From contig NZ_SJSK01000001.1 in the NCBI RefSeq assembly GCF_004331645.1, positions 248,001-312,000 on the forward strand: a DNA stretch of 64,000 bases. The letters are read 5' to 3'. The notes beneath the pieces were generated by a model. That model was given only the letters and a program-made list of their open reading frames with translations, was not told where the DNA came from and made no database searches. The stretch comes from Pedobacter frigiditerrae. GTDB taxonomy: Bacteria; Bacteroidota; Bacteroidia; Sphingobacteriales; Sphingobacteriaceae. Shown here in pieces: positions 1 through 10,058 of this stretch (position 1 is the stretch's first letter; each line of letters begins with the position of its first letter). Both the position numbers and the translations under genes were made by a program.

Positions 1-2205
1 GAAGGAACTGCTGAGAAAGTAGCCACAACAATATCGTTTACAAGTAAAGATGGGGTGCCCTACATTAGTTCAAATGTTACTTATGAAGTGCAATTGAGCA
101 ATAGAAGCGTAGCAAAGGGGAAAGGTGTTACAAATTCCAAAGGAGAAATAGTTGTAAATTATACTAATACTCAACCAGATGTTTATAAGTCAGGAAAAAT
201 CATAGCCACAATAACCTTAGAGAACAACAAAAAAATTGTTAAAATAATCCCTGTTAAAACTACATCTTCAAATATTGATGTTCAGTTTTTTCCAGAAGGA
301 GGAGGATTGGTTGAAGGATTACCGACAAAAGTTGCCATAAAAGCCGTTAACAGTAATGGCTTAGGCCAAGACATAACTGGTAAAATAATTGATAATGAAG
401 GCACAGAAATTTTAAGTTTCGAAACCACTTACTTAGGTATGGGTTCTTTAATACTAAATCCATTACCAGGAAAAATATATAGCGCTAAAGTGAAATTTGC
501 AAATGGTAACGAGAAAACAATCCCATTACCTAAACCCGCACCTTCAGGATATGTACTTTCGGTAAACAACACAGATACATCAAAAATAGCTGTTAAGGTA
601 TATCTATCTCCAGACTTGATAAATAAAGGGGAACTAAGTTTGGTTGGCCAGCATAATGGAAGTGTTTATTTTTCAACTAGAATTCCAACAGGAAAACAAC
701 TTGTATCTGTTTCCATTCCAAAAAATGAATTTCCTTCGGGCATTGTTCAAATTACCTTATTCTCACCAGAAAATTTACCAGTTTGCGAACGTTTGGCTTT
801 CATTAATAATGCTATCGATAAAATTGATGTAAACGTTCAGAATTTAAATGCCAACTATGGCAAAAGAGCGAACGTAAGTGCAGATTTAATGGCCACCAAT
901 GTAGGAAAGCCACTTCAAGGCAGCTTCTCAATCTCAGTTACCAATACAGCAGCAGTAACTCCAGATTTAGAAAATGAAAGTAATATCTTAACTAGTTTGT
1001 TATTAACATCAGACTTGGTTGGTTATGTAGAAAAACCTAACCATTATTTTTTAGATAATACTATGAAAACTAGAATAGAGTTAGATAACCTATTACTTAC
1101 ACAAGGCTGGAGAAAGATAAACTGGAAGAATGTGGCAAGTGGTCAATTTCCAGCCATCACTTATCAGCCTGAAAAGGGTATGAACATTAGTGGTACCATT
1201 ACAAAGGGCGGCAAACCAGTAGCTAATGGCAAAGTTGCTTTGTTTTCTAACTCAGGAGGTTTTTTCGCCACAGATACGGTAAGTGATGCAAATGGTCGTT
1301 TCAACTTTAAAGACATCATTTTTGGTGATAGCGTGAAGTTTATTGTTCAGGCAAGAACGAGCAAAGAAAACAAAAACGTTGAAATAAATCTAGATGTACA
1401 GCCCGCACAAATTGTAACAGTTAACAAAAACACCGGAGATATTGAGGTTAATGTTAATGAATCGATGATGGAATACCTTAATCAGAGTGATAAATATTTC
1501 AACGAACAAGTAAAAAGAGGTTTATTAAATCGCACCATTTTGTTAGATGAGGTTAAGATTGTAGAGAAGAAAAATCCTGCTCCAAACTCTTCAAATTTAA
1601 ACGGTGCAGGGCGGGCAGATTTTATTGTAACGGCTAAAGATTTAGAAACAGCTTTTTCTCTTTCACAATACATACAAGGTAGAATTGCAGGCGTAACTGT
1701 AACTAATGGTCAAGCATTTTCAATGAGAGCTGGTGGGAGAAGCCCGATGGCTATTGTTTTAGACGGAATGAATATGGGTGGCGAATTCAATATGGATGAT
1801 ATTCCAGTAAACGATATTGAATCGGTTGAAGTTTTAAAACCCGGTGCAAATACTGCCATTTATGGCTCAAATGGTGGTAGTGGAGTTTTGGTTATTACCA
1901 CTAAAAGAGGTGCAGGAACAGAAAGTAACTATAATAGATATTCTCCTGGAATTGTAACTTATTCGCCAAAAGGCTACTATCCAATGAGAGAGTTTTATTC
2001 TCCAAAATATACTGCAACACCAGACCCAAAGCCAGACTTTAGATCAACTGTTTATTGGAATCCTCATTTAGTTACTGATCCTACTGGAAAAGCAAACTTA
2101 AATTATTTCAATACTGATCAAGCAGGGACATACAGAATTGTAATTGAAGGAATAGATGTTGAAGGAAATTTGGCTAGAAAAGTGGTGACTTACAAAGTTA
2201 ATTAA
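1..2205 (+). CDS. MG-domain / barrel-less TonB-plug protein, copy 1 (5' end outside window)
   Basis: The frame is open from base 1, so the true start lies upstream. About 734 residues are visible, and copy 2 suggests roughly 170 N-terminal residues (signal peptide, first MG domain) are missing. Visible order: an extra MG2-like beta domain (1-90), FFPEGG (~97), further MG-type strands, LDNLLLTQGWR (~361), a carboxypeptidase-regulatory/CnaB-like domain (~385-455), a plug-like segment (~543-640, with VLDGMNMGG and VLVITTKRG) and the macroglobulin-like motif STVYWNPHLVTD (~682). The protein ends there with no transmembrane barrel. Barrel-borne plugs normally gate TonB-dependent receptors; the role of a free plug is unknown. 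Two bases separate it from the next copy, implying one transcript. Confidence 0.82.
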   Translation, partial: EGTAEKVATTISFTSKDGVPYISSNVTYEVQLSNRSVAKGKGVTNSKGEIVVNYTNTQPDVYKSGKIIATITLENNKKIVKIIPVKTTSSNIDVQFFPEGGGLVEGLPTKVAIKAVNSNGLGQDITGKIIDNEGTEILSFETTYLGMGSLILNPLPGKIYSAKVKFANGNEKTIPLPKPAPSGYVLSVNNTDTSKIAVKVYLSPDLINKGELSLVGQHNGSVYFSTRIPTGKQLVSVSIPKNEFPSGIVQITLFSPENLPVCERLAFINNAIDKIDVNVQNLNANYGKRANVSADLMATNVGKPLQGSFSISVTNTAAVTPDLENESNILTSLLLTSDLVGYVEKPNHYFLDNTMKTRIELDNLLLTQGWRKINWKNVASGQFPAITYQPEKGMNISGTITKGGKPVANGKVALFSNSGGFFATDTVSDANGRFNFKDIIFGDSVKFIVQARTSKENKNVEINLDVQPAQIVTVNKNTGDIEVNVNESMMEYLNQSDKYFNEQVKRGLLNRTILLDEVKIVEKKNPAPNSSNLNGAGRADFIVTAKDLETAFSLSQYIQGRIAGVTVTNGQAFSMRAGGRSPMAIVLDGMNMGGEFNMDDIPVNDIESVEVLKPGANTAIYGSNGGSGVLVITTKRGAGTESNYNRYSPGIVTYSPKGYYPMREFYSPKYTATPDPKPDFRSTVYWNPHLVTDPTGKANLNYFNTDQAGTYRIVIEGIDVEGNLARKVVTYKVN

Positions 2206-2207
2206 AA

Positions 2208-4949
2208 ATGAAAAAAAAGATTGTCATTTGCTTAATATGCACGTTAAGTCTATTTAGTTTTTCGGCATTTATTATCGATGATGATCCTATAACTGCTCTT
2301 CTTAAAAAATTAGAAGAGTTTACGAAAAAATTTCCTCAAGAAAAAGTCTATCTCCATTTAGATAAGCCTTACTACGCTATAGGCGATGATATTTGGTTTA
2401 AGGCTTATGTAATTGACAGTAAAACATCTGAACCAACTTCAATCAGCAACATTTTGTATATTGATTTAATTAATGAAAAAGATTCATTGACGAAGCAATT
2501 GAAGTTACAGATGATTTCTGGAATTGCGTGGGGTGATTTTAAACTGTCAGATTCGCTAGCAGAAGGTAATTATAGAATAAGAGCGTATACACAGTGGATG
2601 CGAAACGCAGGATCTGATTTCTTTTTCGATAAAAACATCAAAATAGGCAATAGCTGGGCGAATAAGGTTTTTACCAAAACCAATAATTCGTATAGTGTAG
2701 ACAATAATATTGAAAAGCTAAAAAGTACAATACAATTTACAAATAAAACCGGAAGGCCTTATAATAATGCGGTTGTTGCTTTTGAAACACGATTAAATAA
2801 TACAGTTGGTAGCAAGGGTAATACGATAACCAATGCAAATGGAGAGATTACCATCGAAACCATAAACAAGGAACTCAGCGTTAAAAAAACTGGACTTATA
2901 AAAACAACGGTTTCTATGCCTGATGGCTCTAAAGTTATCAATACAATCCCTATTAAATCTGTTTCAACTGCTGTTGACGTTCAATTTTTTCCTGAGGGCG
3001 GAAGATTGATTGAAGGACTCCCCTGTAAGGTGGCCTTTAAAGCGATTAATAACAACGGTATTGGAGAAAATGTTAGCGGGGTAATTATAGATAATGAAGG
3101 ACTGGAAGTTTTAACTTTCGAGTCTACCTATTTGGGAATGGGTTCCTTTTCTCTTAATCCATCAGCAGGAAAAATCTACATTGCAAAAATAAAGCTGGCA
3201 AATGGCATGGAGAGAATAATTAAGCTTCCAGTAGCAGAAGATGGCGGTTACACATTTTCAGTAAACAACCTTGATACTGCAAAAGCATCCGTAAAGGTTA
3301 TGCTTACTGAAAATCTATTAAATAAAGGAGAATTGAGTTTAATTGCTCAGCACAACGGAGAAGTGTTAACGACAACAAAAATTTCAACCACAAAACAAAT
3401 CTCTACAGTTGTTTTACCGAAAGCAAAATTTCCTTCGGGGATCATTCAACTTACGCTCTTCTCGCCAGAAAATTTACCTGTTAGCGAACGGATAATCTTT
3501 GTAAATAACTCAAGTGATAAGATCAACTTAAGTCTTAATAATTTTAAGTCAGTTTACACAAAAAAGGGGAATGTAAATTTTGATATAGTTAGCTCAAATA
3601 ATAACCAACCTGTTCAAGGTAGTTTTTCTATAGCCATTACAAACTCAGAGGTTATAGCAACAGACTTAGATAACGAATCCAATATACTAACTAGCCTACT
3701 GCTTACCTCAGACCTTAAAGGCTTTGTAGAAAAACCAAATCATTACTTTTTAAATAAAGAAAACACAACAGCAATAGAGCTAGATAATTTATTACTTACC
3801 CAAGGATGGAGAAAGATAGATTGGAATGAAATAAATAGCCCCCCATTACCTGCAACAGGTTTTCCAGCAGAAAAAAACATGAGTATTAGTGGCTTGGTAA
3901 CAACTAATGGTAATAAGCCTGTAGTTAATGGAAAAATAACTTTACTCTCTACATCTAAGGGAATGGTAATGGCTAGTACAGCAACTAATGAAATGGGTCG
4001 TTTCATTTTTGATGAAGTTAGTTTCGGAGACAGTATCAAATTTATGTTGCAGGCCAGTAATAAGGAAGGGAAAAAAGACGTTAAAATCGCCTTAGACAAG
4101 TTTCATGAGCAACCTATAAATAGAAATGTAAAAATTGGGGACATTGAGGTTAATGTGAATACATCAATGATGAAATACCTAATGGAGAGCGGTGATTATT
4201 TTGACGAGCAATATAAAAAGGGTTTCTTAAATAGGACAAATCAACTCAAGACTGTAAATATTGTAAAGAAAATTGACAAAAAAGATAGCGCTTCAGTCAA
4301 TAGTTCAAATTACAATGGCCGGGGCAATGCCGATAAGATTATTACCGCAAAGGATCTCGAGAACTCATTTTCGTTAGCACAATATATCGCACAAGGAAGA
4401 ATTATGGGTGTTGCAGATAGCTCAGGTTATCCATTTTCTACCAGATTGCCCATAGGGTCCTCAAAAGTACCGGGTGAACTTCCAGATGTAAAATTGTTGG
4501 CAGTTTCACTTGACGGGATGCTGCTTGGAAATTTCTCATTAGATGATATACCTATTGGTGAGATAGAAAGTGTTGAAGTGTTGCAATCAGCTGGATACAT
4601 TGCTGCTTACGGTTCCGTTGGACAGAATGGCCTGCTCATCATTACCACAAAACGAGGAAAAGGAAGAAAAATGTCTGAAATTAATGCCCCAGGAATTACC
4701 ATTTTTACTCCAAAAGGTTATGATACAACTAGACAATTCTATTCCCCCAAATATGACACAAATCCTGATAAAAACCCTGACTTACGCACAACTATTCTTT
4801 GGAACCCAAATGTTGTAACAGATGCTACCGGAAAGGCAAATATCAATTACTATAACACAGATAGAGCAGGCAACTATAGAATAGTAATCGAAGGGATAGA
4901 TGTTGAAGGAAATTTGGCTAGAAAAGTAATAACTTATCAAGTGAATTAA
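2208..4949 (+). CDS. MG-domain / barrel-less TonB-plug protein, copy 2 (long form)
   Basis: This 913-residue protein has a signal peptide (first ~20 residues, MKKK then a hydrophobic run), so it is exported. The N-terminal MG domain carries YLHLDKPYY and DIWFKAY (~61). An extra MG2-like domain (~175-255) precedes FFPEGG (~260), which makes it a long form. LDNLLLTQGWR lies at ~525, the CnaB-like domain at ~550-630, the plug-like segment at ~711-820 (SLDGMLLGN, LLIITTKRG) and the C-terminal domain at ~857-913. I see no CxEQ thioester, so it is not a classical alpha-2-macroglobulin inhibitor. Its last ~30 codons are almost identical in DNA to copy 1. Periplasmic or outer-membrane-associated location is inferred. 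Confidence 0.83.
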   Translation: MKKKIVICLICTLSLFSFSAFIIDDDPITALLKKLEEFTKKFPQEKVYLHLDKPYYAIGDDIWFKAYVIDSKTSEPTSISNILYIDLINEKDSLTKQLKLQMISGIAWGDFKLSDSLAEGNYRIRAYTQWMRNAGSDFFFDKNIKIGNSWANKVFTKTNNSYSVDNNIEKLKSTIQFTNKTGRPYNNAVVAFETRLNNTVGSKGNTITNANGEITIETINKELSVKKTGLIKTTVSMPDGSKVINTIPIKSVSTAVDVQFFPEGGRLIEGLPCKVAFKAINNNGIGENVSGVIIDNEGLEVLTFESTYLGMGSFSLNPSAGKIYIAKIKLANGMERIIKLPVAEDGGYTFSVNNLDTAKASVKVMLTENLLNKGELSLIAQHNGEVLTTTKISTTKQISTVVLPKAKFPSGIIQLTLFSPENLPVSERIIFVNNSSDKINLSLNNFKSVYTKKGNVNFDIVSSNNNQPVQGSFSIAITNSEVIATDLDNESNILTSLLLTSDLKGFVEKPNHYFLNKENTTAIELDNLLLTQGWRKIDWNEINSPPLPATGFPAEKNMSISGLVTTNGNKPVVNGKITLLSTSKGMVMASTATNEMGRFIFDEVSFGDSIKFMLQASNKEGKKDVKIALDKFHEQPINRNVKIGDIEVNVNTSMMKYLMESGDYFDEQYKKGFLNRTNQLKTVNIVKKIDKKDSASVNSSNYNGRGNADKIITAKDLENSFSLAQYIAQGRIMGVADSSGYPFSTRLPIGSSKVPGELPDVKLLAVSLDGMLLGNFSLDDIPIGEIESVEVLQSAGYIAAYGSVGQNGLLIITTKRGKGRKMSEINAPGITIFTPKGYDTTRQFYSPKYDTNPDKNPDLRTTILWNPNVVTDATGKANINYYNTDRAGNYRIVIEGIDVEGNLARKVITYQVN

Positions 4950-4950
4950 A

Positions 4951-7404
4951 ATGAAAAAAAGGATTATTATTTGCTTGGTATGCGCATTAAGTTCATTCAG
5001 TTTTTCGTCTTTTATTGCCGAAGATGACCCTATAACTGCGCTTCTTAAAAAATTAGAAGAGTTTACAAGGAAATATCCGCAAGAAAAGGTTCATTTACAC
5101 CTAGATAAACCATATTATACCATGGGCGAAGATATTTGGCTTAAGGCGTATGTAGTAAGTGCCGAAAAAAATGAACCTTCAAACCTTAGTAAGATACTTT
5201 ATATTGATTTGATAAATCAAGAAAATAAAGTTGCTAAAAAATTGATTTTAAACATTGATAGTGGGAAAGCGCTGGGGCAATTAACAATACCAGACTCAAT
5301 AGCTTCTGGAAATTACAGAATAAGAGCATATACCAATTATATGCGCAATTTTGATAATAATTTTTTCTTTGAAAGAACGATTAGCTTACAAAACTTGGCA
5401 GAAATCAATAAATCAAAACCCATTAAGGACCATAAAAAGAATATAGACCTTCAATTTTTTCCTGAAGGTGGAAGTATAATTTACGGTATAAGAAGTAAAG
5501 TTGGGGTTAAAGCAATTGATGAAACTGGTTTTGGAATAAATGTTTCTGGATATATTATTGATGAGGCTAAACAAAGGGTTGCTGTGTTTGAAACAGAGCA
5601 TGCAGGTATGGGGATTTTCGCATTAAGCCCTGTTAAAGGCAAAACTTACCAAGCAATTGTAGTTAATGCCGATGGTAGCACTTCCTCTTTTAATTTTCTA
5701 AAAATTGAGGAAAGGGGCTACAGTTTGTCAGTCAATACTTCTTCAGAAAATTTAACCATAAAAATTGCTTCCAGTTCAGATCTAGTTAATGGACAAAAAT
5801 TAAATCTTATAGCTCAATGTAATGGAACAACATATTTTACCTCAACAACAAATTTTGATAGTCCAATTTTCACAGCTACTATAGCAAAATCTAAATTCCC
5901 CACTGGAATTATTCAGTTTACACTATTTGAGAATCTAACACCAGTTGCAGAACGTATAGTTTTCATTAACCATAAGGATCAATTAAAGATTAGCCTGTCT
6001 GAACTAAAGACTGTAGTTCAGAATAATCAAAGCACCTTAAACTTAACATCAACTGATGTTAACAACAACCCAATTGATGGTAATTTTTCGATTTCTGTCG
6101 TTGATGAAAGCAAAGTTATATTTAATGAAGATGATGAAAATACAATCCTTTCTAACCTATTACTTAGCTCAGACTTAAAGGGGTTTATCGAGCAACCTAA
6201 TTATTATTTTAACAATATAAATCCAGGTAAAGAACGTCAATTAGACAATCTTTTATTAACACAAGGTTGGAGAAGATTTACTTGGAAAGACCTTATTAAT
6301 AATAAAGATCGAGCTATAACTTACAATGTTGAAAAAAGCCTAGAAATTTCTGGCTTGGTTACAGATTTAAAAAACAATCCAATTGCCAATGCCAAAATTG
6401 TATTAATGTCTACAACAAATGGTTACGATATGATTTTAGATACCACCTCAAATCATGTGGGTAGGTTTTCCTTTGATAGATTAGATATACCCGATTCTAT
6501 TAACTTTATTTTGCAGGCAAAATCGACTACAGGTGATAAAAATGTCAAACTTATATTAAATGAAGGACCGAAGATTGACGAGAAAAAACAGTTTAATATT
6601 CAGTTTGATATTCAAAGTTACATTGACAATGCAAAAGAACAATACAATGGAATTTATGAATCTAGCCCAGAAGGCATTAAACTTAAGACTGTTAATATCA
6701 ATAAAAAAAAGGACCTAAAACCAATCGTAAACATTCCCAATTCAAAAAGCAGAAATGGAAGTGCTGATTATGTAGTTCCAAAAGAGCGCTTCAAAGATAA
6801 AAATGGGACTATGTTCGAACTGTTTTTTGGTGTTCCTGGGGTAAAAATAGTAGAAGGTAAAATCATAAGAACAATAAAGAATACCACATCTATAGCGCCA
6901 AATTTTAAAGGTAAACAACAGCCAATGTTAGTTATTGTAGACGGTTCTCCTTTAGCATCTCAGGAAGCACTAGGTTGGATGCAAGCTTCAACAGTAGAAG
7001 GCATAGAAGTTTTAATCTCAAATTACAATACAGCAATTTATGATGATGGCTACTGGGGTGTAATTCTCATTACCACTAAATCTGGTGCAGTGGAACCAGT
7101 CATTAATGACCCTTCTTTCACGACTTATAATACGGCTCAGCTTTCTAATTATGGTTTCTCCAGCCCAAAACAATTTTACACTTCAAAATTTGACCCTAAA
7201 AATAAGAAAGAATCTAATGCATATACCTTAAGAAGCACAATCTATTGGAATCCAAACGTTAACACGGATATTAATGGAAAAGCAACCATTAACTTTCCTA
7301 GTTCTAATGCAAAAAGTTATCGAGTAATAATAGAAGGGATGGACAGCTTCGGCAACTTAGGCAGAAAAACATATACTTATCAAAAAAATCATAAAACACT
7401 ATGA
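4951..7404 (+). CDS. MG-domain / barrel-less TonB-plug protein, copy 3 (short form)
   Basis: This is an 817-residue short form. After the signal peptide and first MG domain (DIWLKAY at ~61) the chain runs directly into QFFPEGG (~167), so the ~90-residue extra MG2-like domain of copies 1 and 2 is absent. LDNLLLTQGWR is at ~430. The plug-like segment (~610-705) keeps VIVDGSPLA and VILITTKSG. The C-terminal STIYWNPNVNTD starts at ~761, and the tail ends YQKNHKTL rather than Q-V-N. One base separates it from copy 2, and it overlaps copy 4 by four bases (ATGA), so translational coupling is likely. Confidence 0.83.
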   Translation: MKKRIIICLVCALSSFSFSSFIAEDDPITALLKKLEEFTRKYPQEKVHLHLDKPYYTMGEDIWLKAYVVSAEKNEPSNLSKILYIDLINQENKVAKKLILNIDSGKALGQLTIPDSIASGNYRIRAYTNYMRNFDNNFFFERTISLQNLAEINKSKPIKDHKKNIDLQFFPEGGSIIYGIRSKVGVKAIDETGFGINVSGYIIDEAKQRVAVFETEHAGMGIFALSPVKGKTYQAIVVNADGSTSSFNFLKIEERGYSLSVNTSSENLTIKIASSSDLVNGQKLNLIAQCNGTTYFTSTTNFDSPIFTATIAKSKFPTGIIQFTLFENLTPVAERIVFINHKDQLKISLSELKTVVQNNQSTLNLTSTDVNNNPIDGNFSISVVDESKVIFNEDDENTILSNLLLSSDLKGFIEQPNYYFNNINPGKERQLDNLLLTQGWRRFTWKDLINNKDRAITYNVEKSLEISGLVTDLKNNPIANAKIVLMSTTNGYDMILDTTSNHVGRFSFDRLDIPDSINFILQAKSTTGDKNVKLILNEGPKIDEKKQFNIQFDIQSYIDNAKEQYNGIYESSPEGIKLKTVNINKKKDLKPIVNIPNSKSRNGSADYVVPKERFKDKNGTMFELFFGVPGVKIVEGKIIRTIKNTTSIAPNFKGKQQPMLVIVDGSPLASQEALGWMQASTVEGIEVLISNYNTAIYDDGYWGVILITTKSGAVEPVINDPSFTTYNTAQLSNYGFSSPKQFYTSKFDPKNKKESNAYTLRSTIYWNPNVNTDINGKATINFPSSNAKSYRVIIEGMDSFGNLGRKTYTYQKNHKTL

Positions 7405-9839
7405 AAACTAAGTTTAACCTAATTGTACTCTCCTTATTAACAATAATCATATTCGGTTTTAAAATTGACGATACACCACTGGAAAAACTGCTAAAACAAC
7501 TAGCGAAAATAACGGCTACATACCCTCAAGAAAAAATCCATTTACATTTCGACAAGCCCTATTATGTTATTGGTGAAGACATCTGGTTTAAAGCTTATGT
7601 TGTAACTGCCGAAAAAAACGAGCCATCATTGCTCAGTAAAGTTCTTTATGTTGATCTAATAAATAACAAAAATCAAATCCTAAAGAAATCAACTATTTCA
7701 ATGGATAAGGGTTTTGGTTATGGGAATTTTAGCCTCTTAGACTCCCTTGGTTCTGGCACCTATAAAGTAAGAGCATACACTAATTATATGCGCAATTATG
7801 ATGACCAATTCTTCTTTGAAAAATTCGTCACCATTGGAAATATCTTAGACCCTATTATTGCAAATAAAACAAAAGAAAAAAAGGTAGATCTTGATCTTCA
7901 ATTTTTTCCAGAAGGGGGAAATTTAATTAAAGGTATTAGAAGCAAAATTGGGGTTAAAGCTGTTACTTCTGATGGATTGGGGGCTAATCTTTCTGGATAC
8001 ATCATCAATAGAAATAAAGAAAAAGTTGCAGAATTTAAAACTGTACATGCCGGAATGGGCATTTTTGCGTTAACTCCGCAAGCCTCAGAAAAATATACTG
8101 CAATTGTAACATTAGCAGATGGCACCAGTAAATTATTCGATTTACCATCCGTTATGGAGACCGGGTATGCTTTAGCTGTTAATGCGATAAGTGATAATAT
8201 TAATATTCGGATATCTAGCACAGCAGACCTAGTAGATTCAAAGGATGTGTATGTAGTAGCACAAGCTAACGGAGTTATTTATGCTTCATTTACAAGCAAG
8301 GTAGATAAGCCTTCTTTATCTGCAAGTATCCCAAAAAAGAATTTTCCAACTGGCATGGTTCATATTACGCTTTTTAATTCCATTAGCAAACCTGTTGCAG
8401 AACGATTAATTTTTGTAAACCATAACGACGAACTCCGCATTGAAATCAAGAATACTGAGAATGCCATTATTAAAAAGAAGTCTACCATAAATATGGTTGC
8501 TACTGACATTTCAGGAAACCCTGTTGATGGAAGTTTCTCTGTGGCCGTAACTGATGTTTCAAAAGTTGCTATAAATGAGGATGAAGAAAAGACTATCCTA
8601 TCAAATCTTTTATTAACATCTGATTTAAAAGGATTTATTGAGATGCCAAATTATTATTTTAATACTGCCAATGCAGATAGAGAAAGTCATTTAGACAATC
8701 TATTGTTAACGCAAGGCTGGAGACGTTTTCTTTGGCAAGATTTAATCAATGAAAAGGATACAGAAATAACTTTTAGACCTGAACAAAGCTTAGAAATAGC
8801 AGGAAAAGTAAGCTCACTTGGTAACAAACCGATGCCAAATGCAAAAATAACTATGTTTTCTAAAACAAAAGGCTATCCTCTTTTACTAGACACGGTTTCT
8901 GATGCTAATGGGAATTTTGTTTTTGATATGCTAGATATACCTGATAGCGCTGCATTCATTCTGCAAGCTAAACAAGGAAAAGACAATAAAAACATCAACT
9001 TAAAAGTTAATCCTTATCCTGTAATTAACAACAATAAATACACTGGCAATGCAATAGATATTTCAACATATGTGGAAGACACAAAAACAATGTTTAACGA
9101 ACTTAATAAGTTCAATTTACTTGACAAAGGAATTTTGCTTAACACCGTAAATATTGTTGGTATAAGAGCGTTAAAGCCATTAATTAACATTCCAAACTCT
9201 GCAAATGCCAGTGGTGCTGCTGATAGGGTAGTAAAAAGTGATCAGTTAGCATATGAAACTAACATTTTAACTGCCTTTAGTAAAATTGGTGGGGTTTTAG
9301 TAAAAAATGGGATGATTTATAGGGCATCTAATAGGACCATCTCTTTGACACAATCTGCTCAACCTATGCTTATCATATTAGATGGGGTATATGTTAAACA
9401 GGCAGAACAGCCGGGATTTATATCTTCAATGAATCCTCTTGATATTGAAGGGATTGAAGTTTTAACAAGCAATTATAATACATCTGTATATGGAGAAGAC
9501 GGATATTGGGGCATTGTTTATATTACTACAAAAAACGGAAGTACAGGAGTAAATCCGCCATCAACTAATACCACAAGTGTCAGGAATCGTGGCTTTACAA
9601 TCAAAAAAGAATTTTATTCACCTAACTATGATGACCCAAAAATTAATCAGCAAATGCTAGATTTAAGAAGTACAATATATTGGGATCCAAATGTAAATAC
9701 TGATGCCAAGGGGATTGCAAATTTCAGTTACTTTAGTGCAAGCAGCCCTACAACCTATAGAATTATTATAGAGGGAATGGATGCCTTTGGGAATATTGGC
9801 AGAAAGATATTTACTTATAAAGTTGGTCAACCTAATTAA
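7401..9839 (+). CDS. MG-domain / barrel-less TonB-plug protein, copy 4 (short form)
   Basis: This 812-residue short form begins inside the stop of copy 3 (ATGA overlap). It has a signal peptide (~1-22) followed by IDDTPLEKLLKQL, a lead-in shared with the remnant and the 814-residue copy downstream. FFPEGG is at ~168, LDNLLLTQGWR at ~431, the CnaB-like domain at ~455-530, the plug-like segment at ~613-714 (ILDGVYVKQ, IVYITTKNG) and STIYWDPNVNTD at ~755. Across the N-terminal half it resembles the 814-residue copy more than copies 1-3, which points to stepwise local duplication. Confidence 0.83.
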   Translation: MKTKFNLIVLSLLTIIIFGFKIDDTPLEKLLKQLAKITATYPQEKIHLHFDKPYYVIGEDIWFKAYVVTAEKNEPSLLSKVLYVDLINNKNQILKKSTISMDKGFGYGNFSLLDSLGSGTYKVRAYTNYMRNYDDQFFFEKFVTIGNILDPIIANKTKEKKVDLDLQFFPEGGNLIKGIRSKIGVKAVTSDGLGANLSGYIINRNKEKVAEFKTVHAGMGIFALTPQASEKYTAIVTLADGTSKLFDLPSVMETGYALAVNAISDNINIRISSTADLVDSKDVYVVAQANGVIYASFTSKVDKPSLSASIPKKNFPTGMVHITLFNSISKPVAERLIFVNHNDELRIEIKNTENAIIKKKSTINMVATDISGNPVDGSFSVAVTDVSKVAINEDEEKTILSNLLLTSDLKGFIEMPNYYFNTANADRESHLDNLLLTQGWRRFLWQDLINEKDTEITFRPEQSLEIAGKVSSLGNKPMPNAKITMFSKTKGYPLLLDTVSDANGNFVFDMLDIPDSAAFILQAKQGKDNKNINLKVNPYPVINNNKYTGNAIDISTYVEDTKTMFNELNKFNLLDKGILLNTVNIVGIRALKPLINIPNSANASGAADRVVKSDQLAYETNILTAFSKIGGVLVKNGMIYRASNRTISLTQSAQPMLIILDGVYVKQAEQPGFISSMNPLDIEGIEVLTSNYNTSVYGEDGYWGIVYITTKNGSTGVNPPSTNTTSVRNRGFTIKKEFYSPNYDDPKINQQMLDLRSTIYWDPNVNTDAKGIANFSYFSASSPTTYRIIIEGMDAFGNIGRKIFTYKVGQPN

Positions 9840-9845
9840 TAGCTT

Positions 9846-10052
9846 ATGCAGTACAGAATTAAACTTTTTCTCCTGTTCATTCTATCTTTTACGCTACTTG
9901 GGATTAAAATTGATGAAACTCCGCTTGAAAAGTTATTGAAACACCTTGCCAAAAAAACTTCAAATTATCCGCAAGAAAAGGTTCATCTGCATTTAGACAA
10001 GCAATATCACGCCATAGAAGAAGATATTTGGTTTAAAGCACAAATAAATTAG
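9846..10052 (+). pseudogene. Remnant of an array paralogue (N-terminal 68 codons)
   Basis: The 68-codon frame encodes a signal peptide and the start of the first MG domain (IDETPLEKLLKHLAKKT, VHLHLDKQYH, DIWFKA), then ends Q-I-N-stop. Full copies continue for ~750 more residues. The terminal Q-x-N-stop matches the C-terminal tail of copy 2 (Q-V-N-stop). It could therefore be the scar of an in-frame deletion joining both ends of a former full copy, though three residues may match by chance. Conserved residues are already altered (HLDKQYHAIEEDIW against HLDKPYYAIGEDIW). It lies 6 bases after copy 4 and 6 bases before the next copy, inside the same transcript. A functional short secreted peptide cannot be excluded. 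Confidence 0.7.
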
Positions 10053-10058
10053 TTTTTT

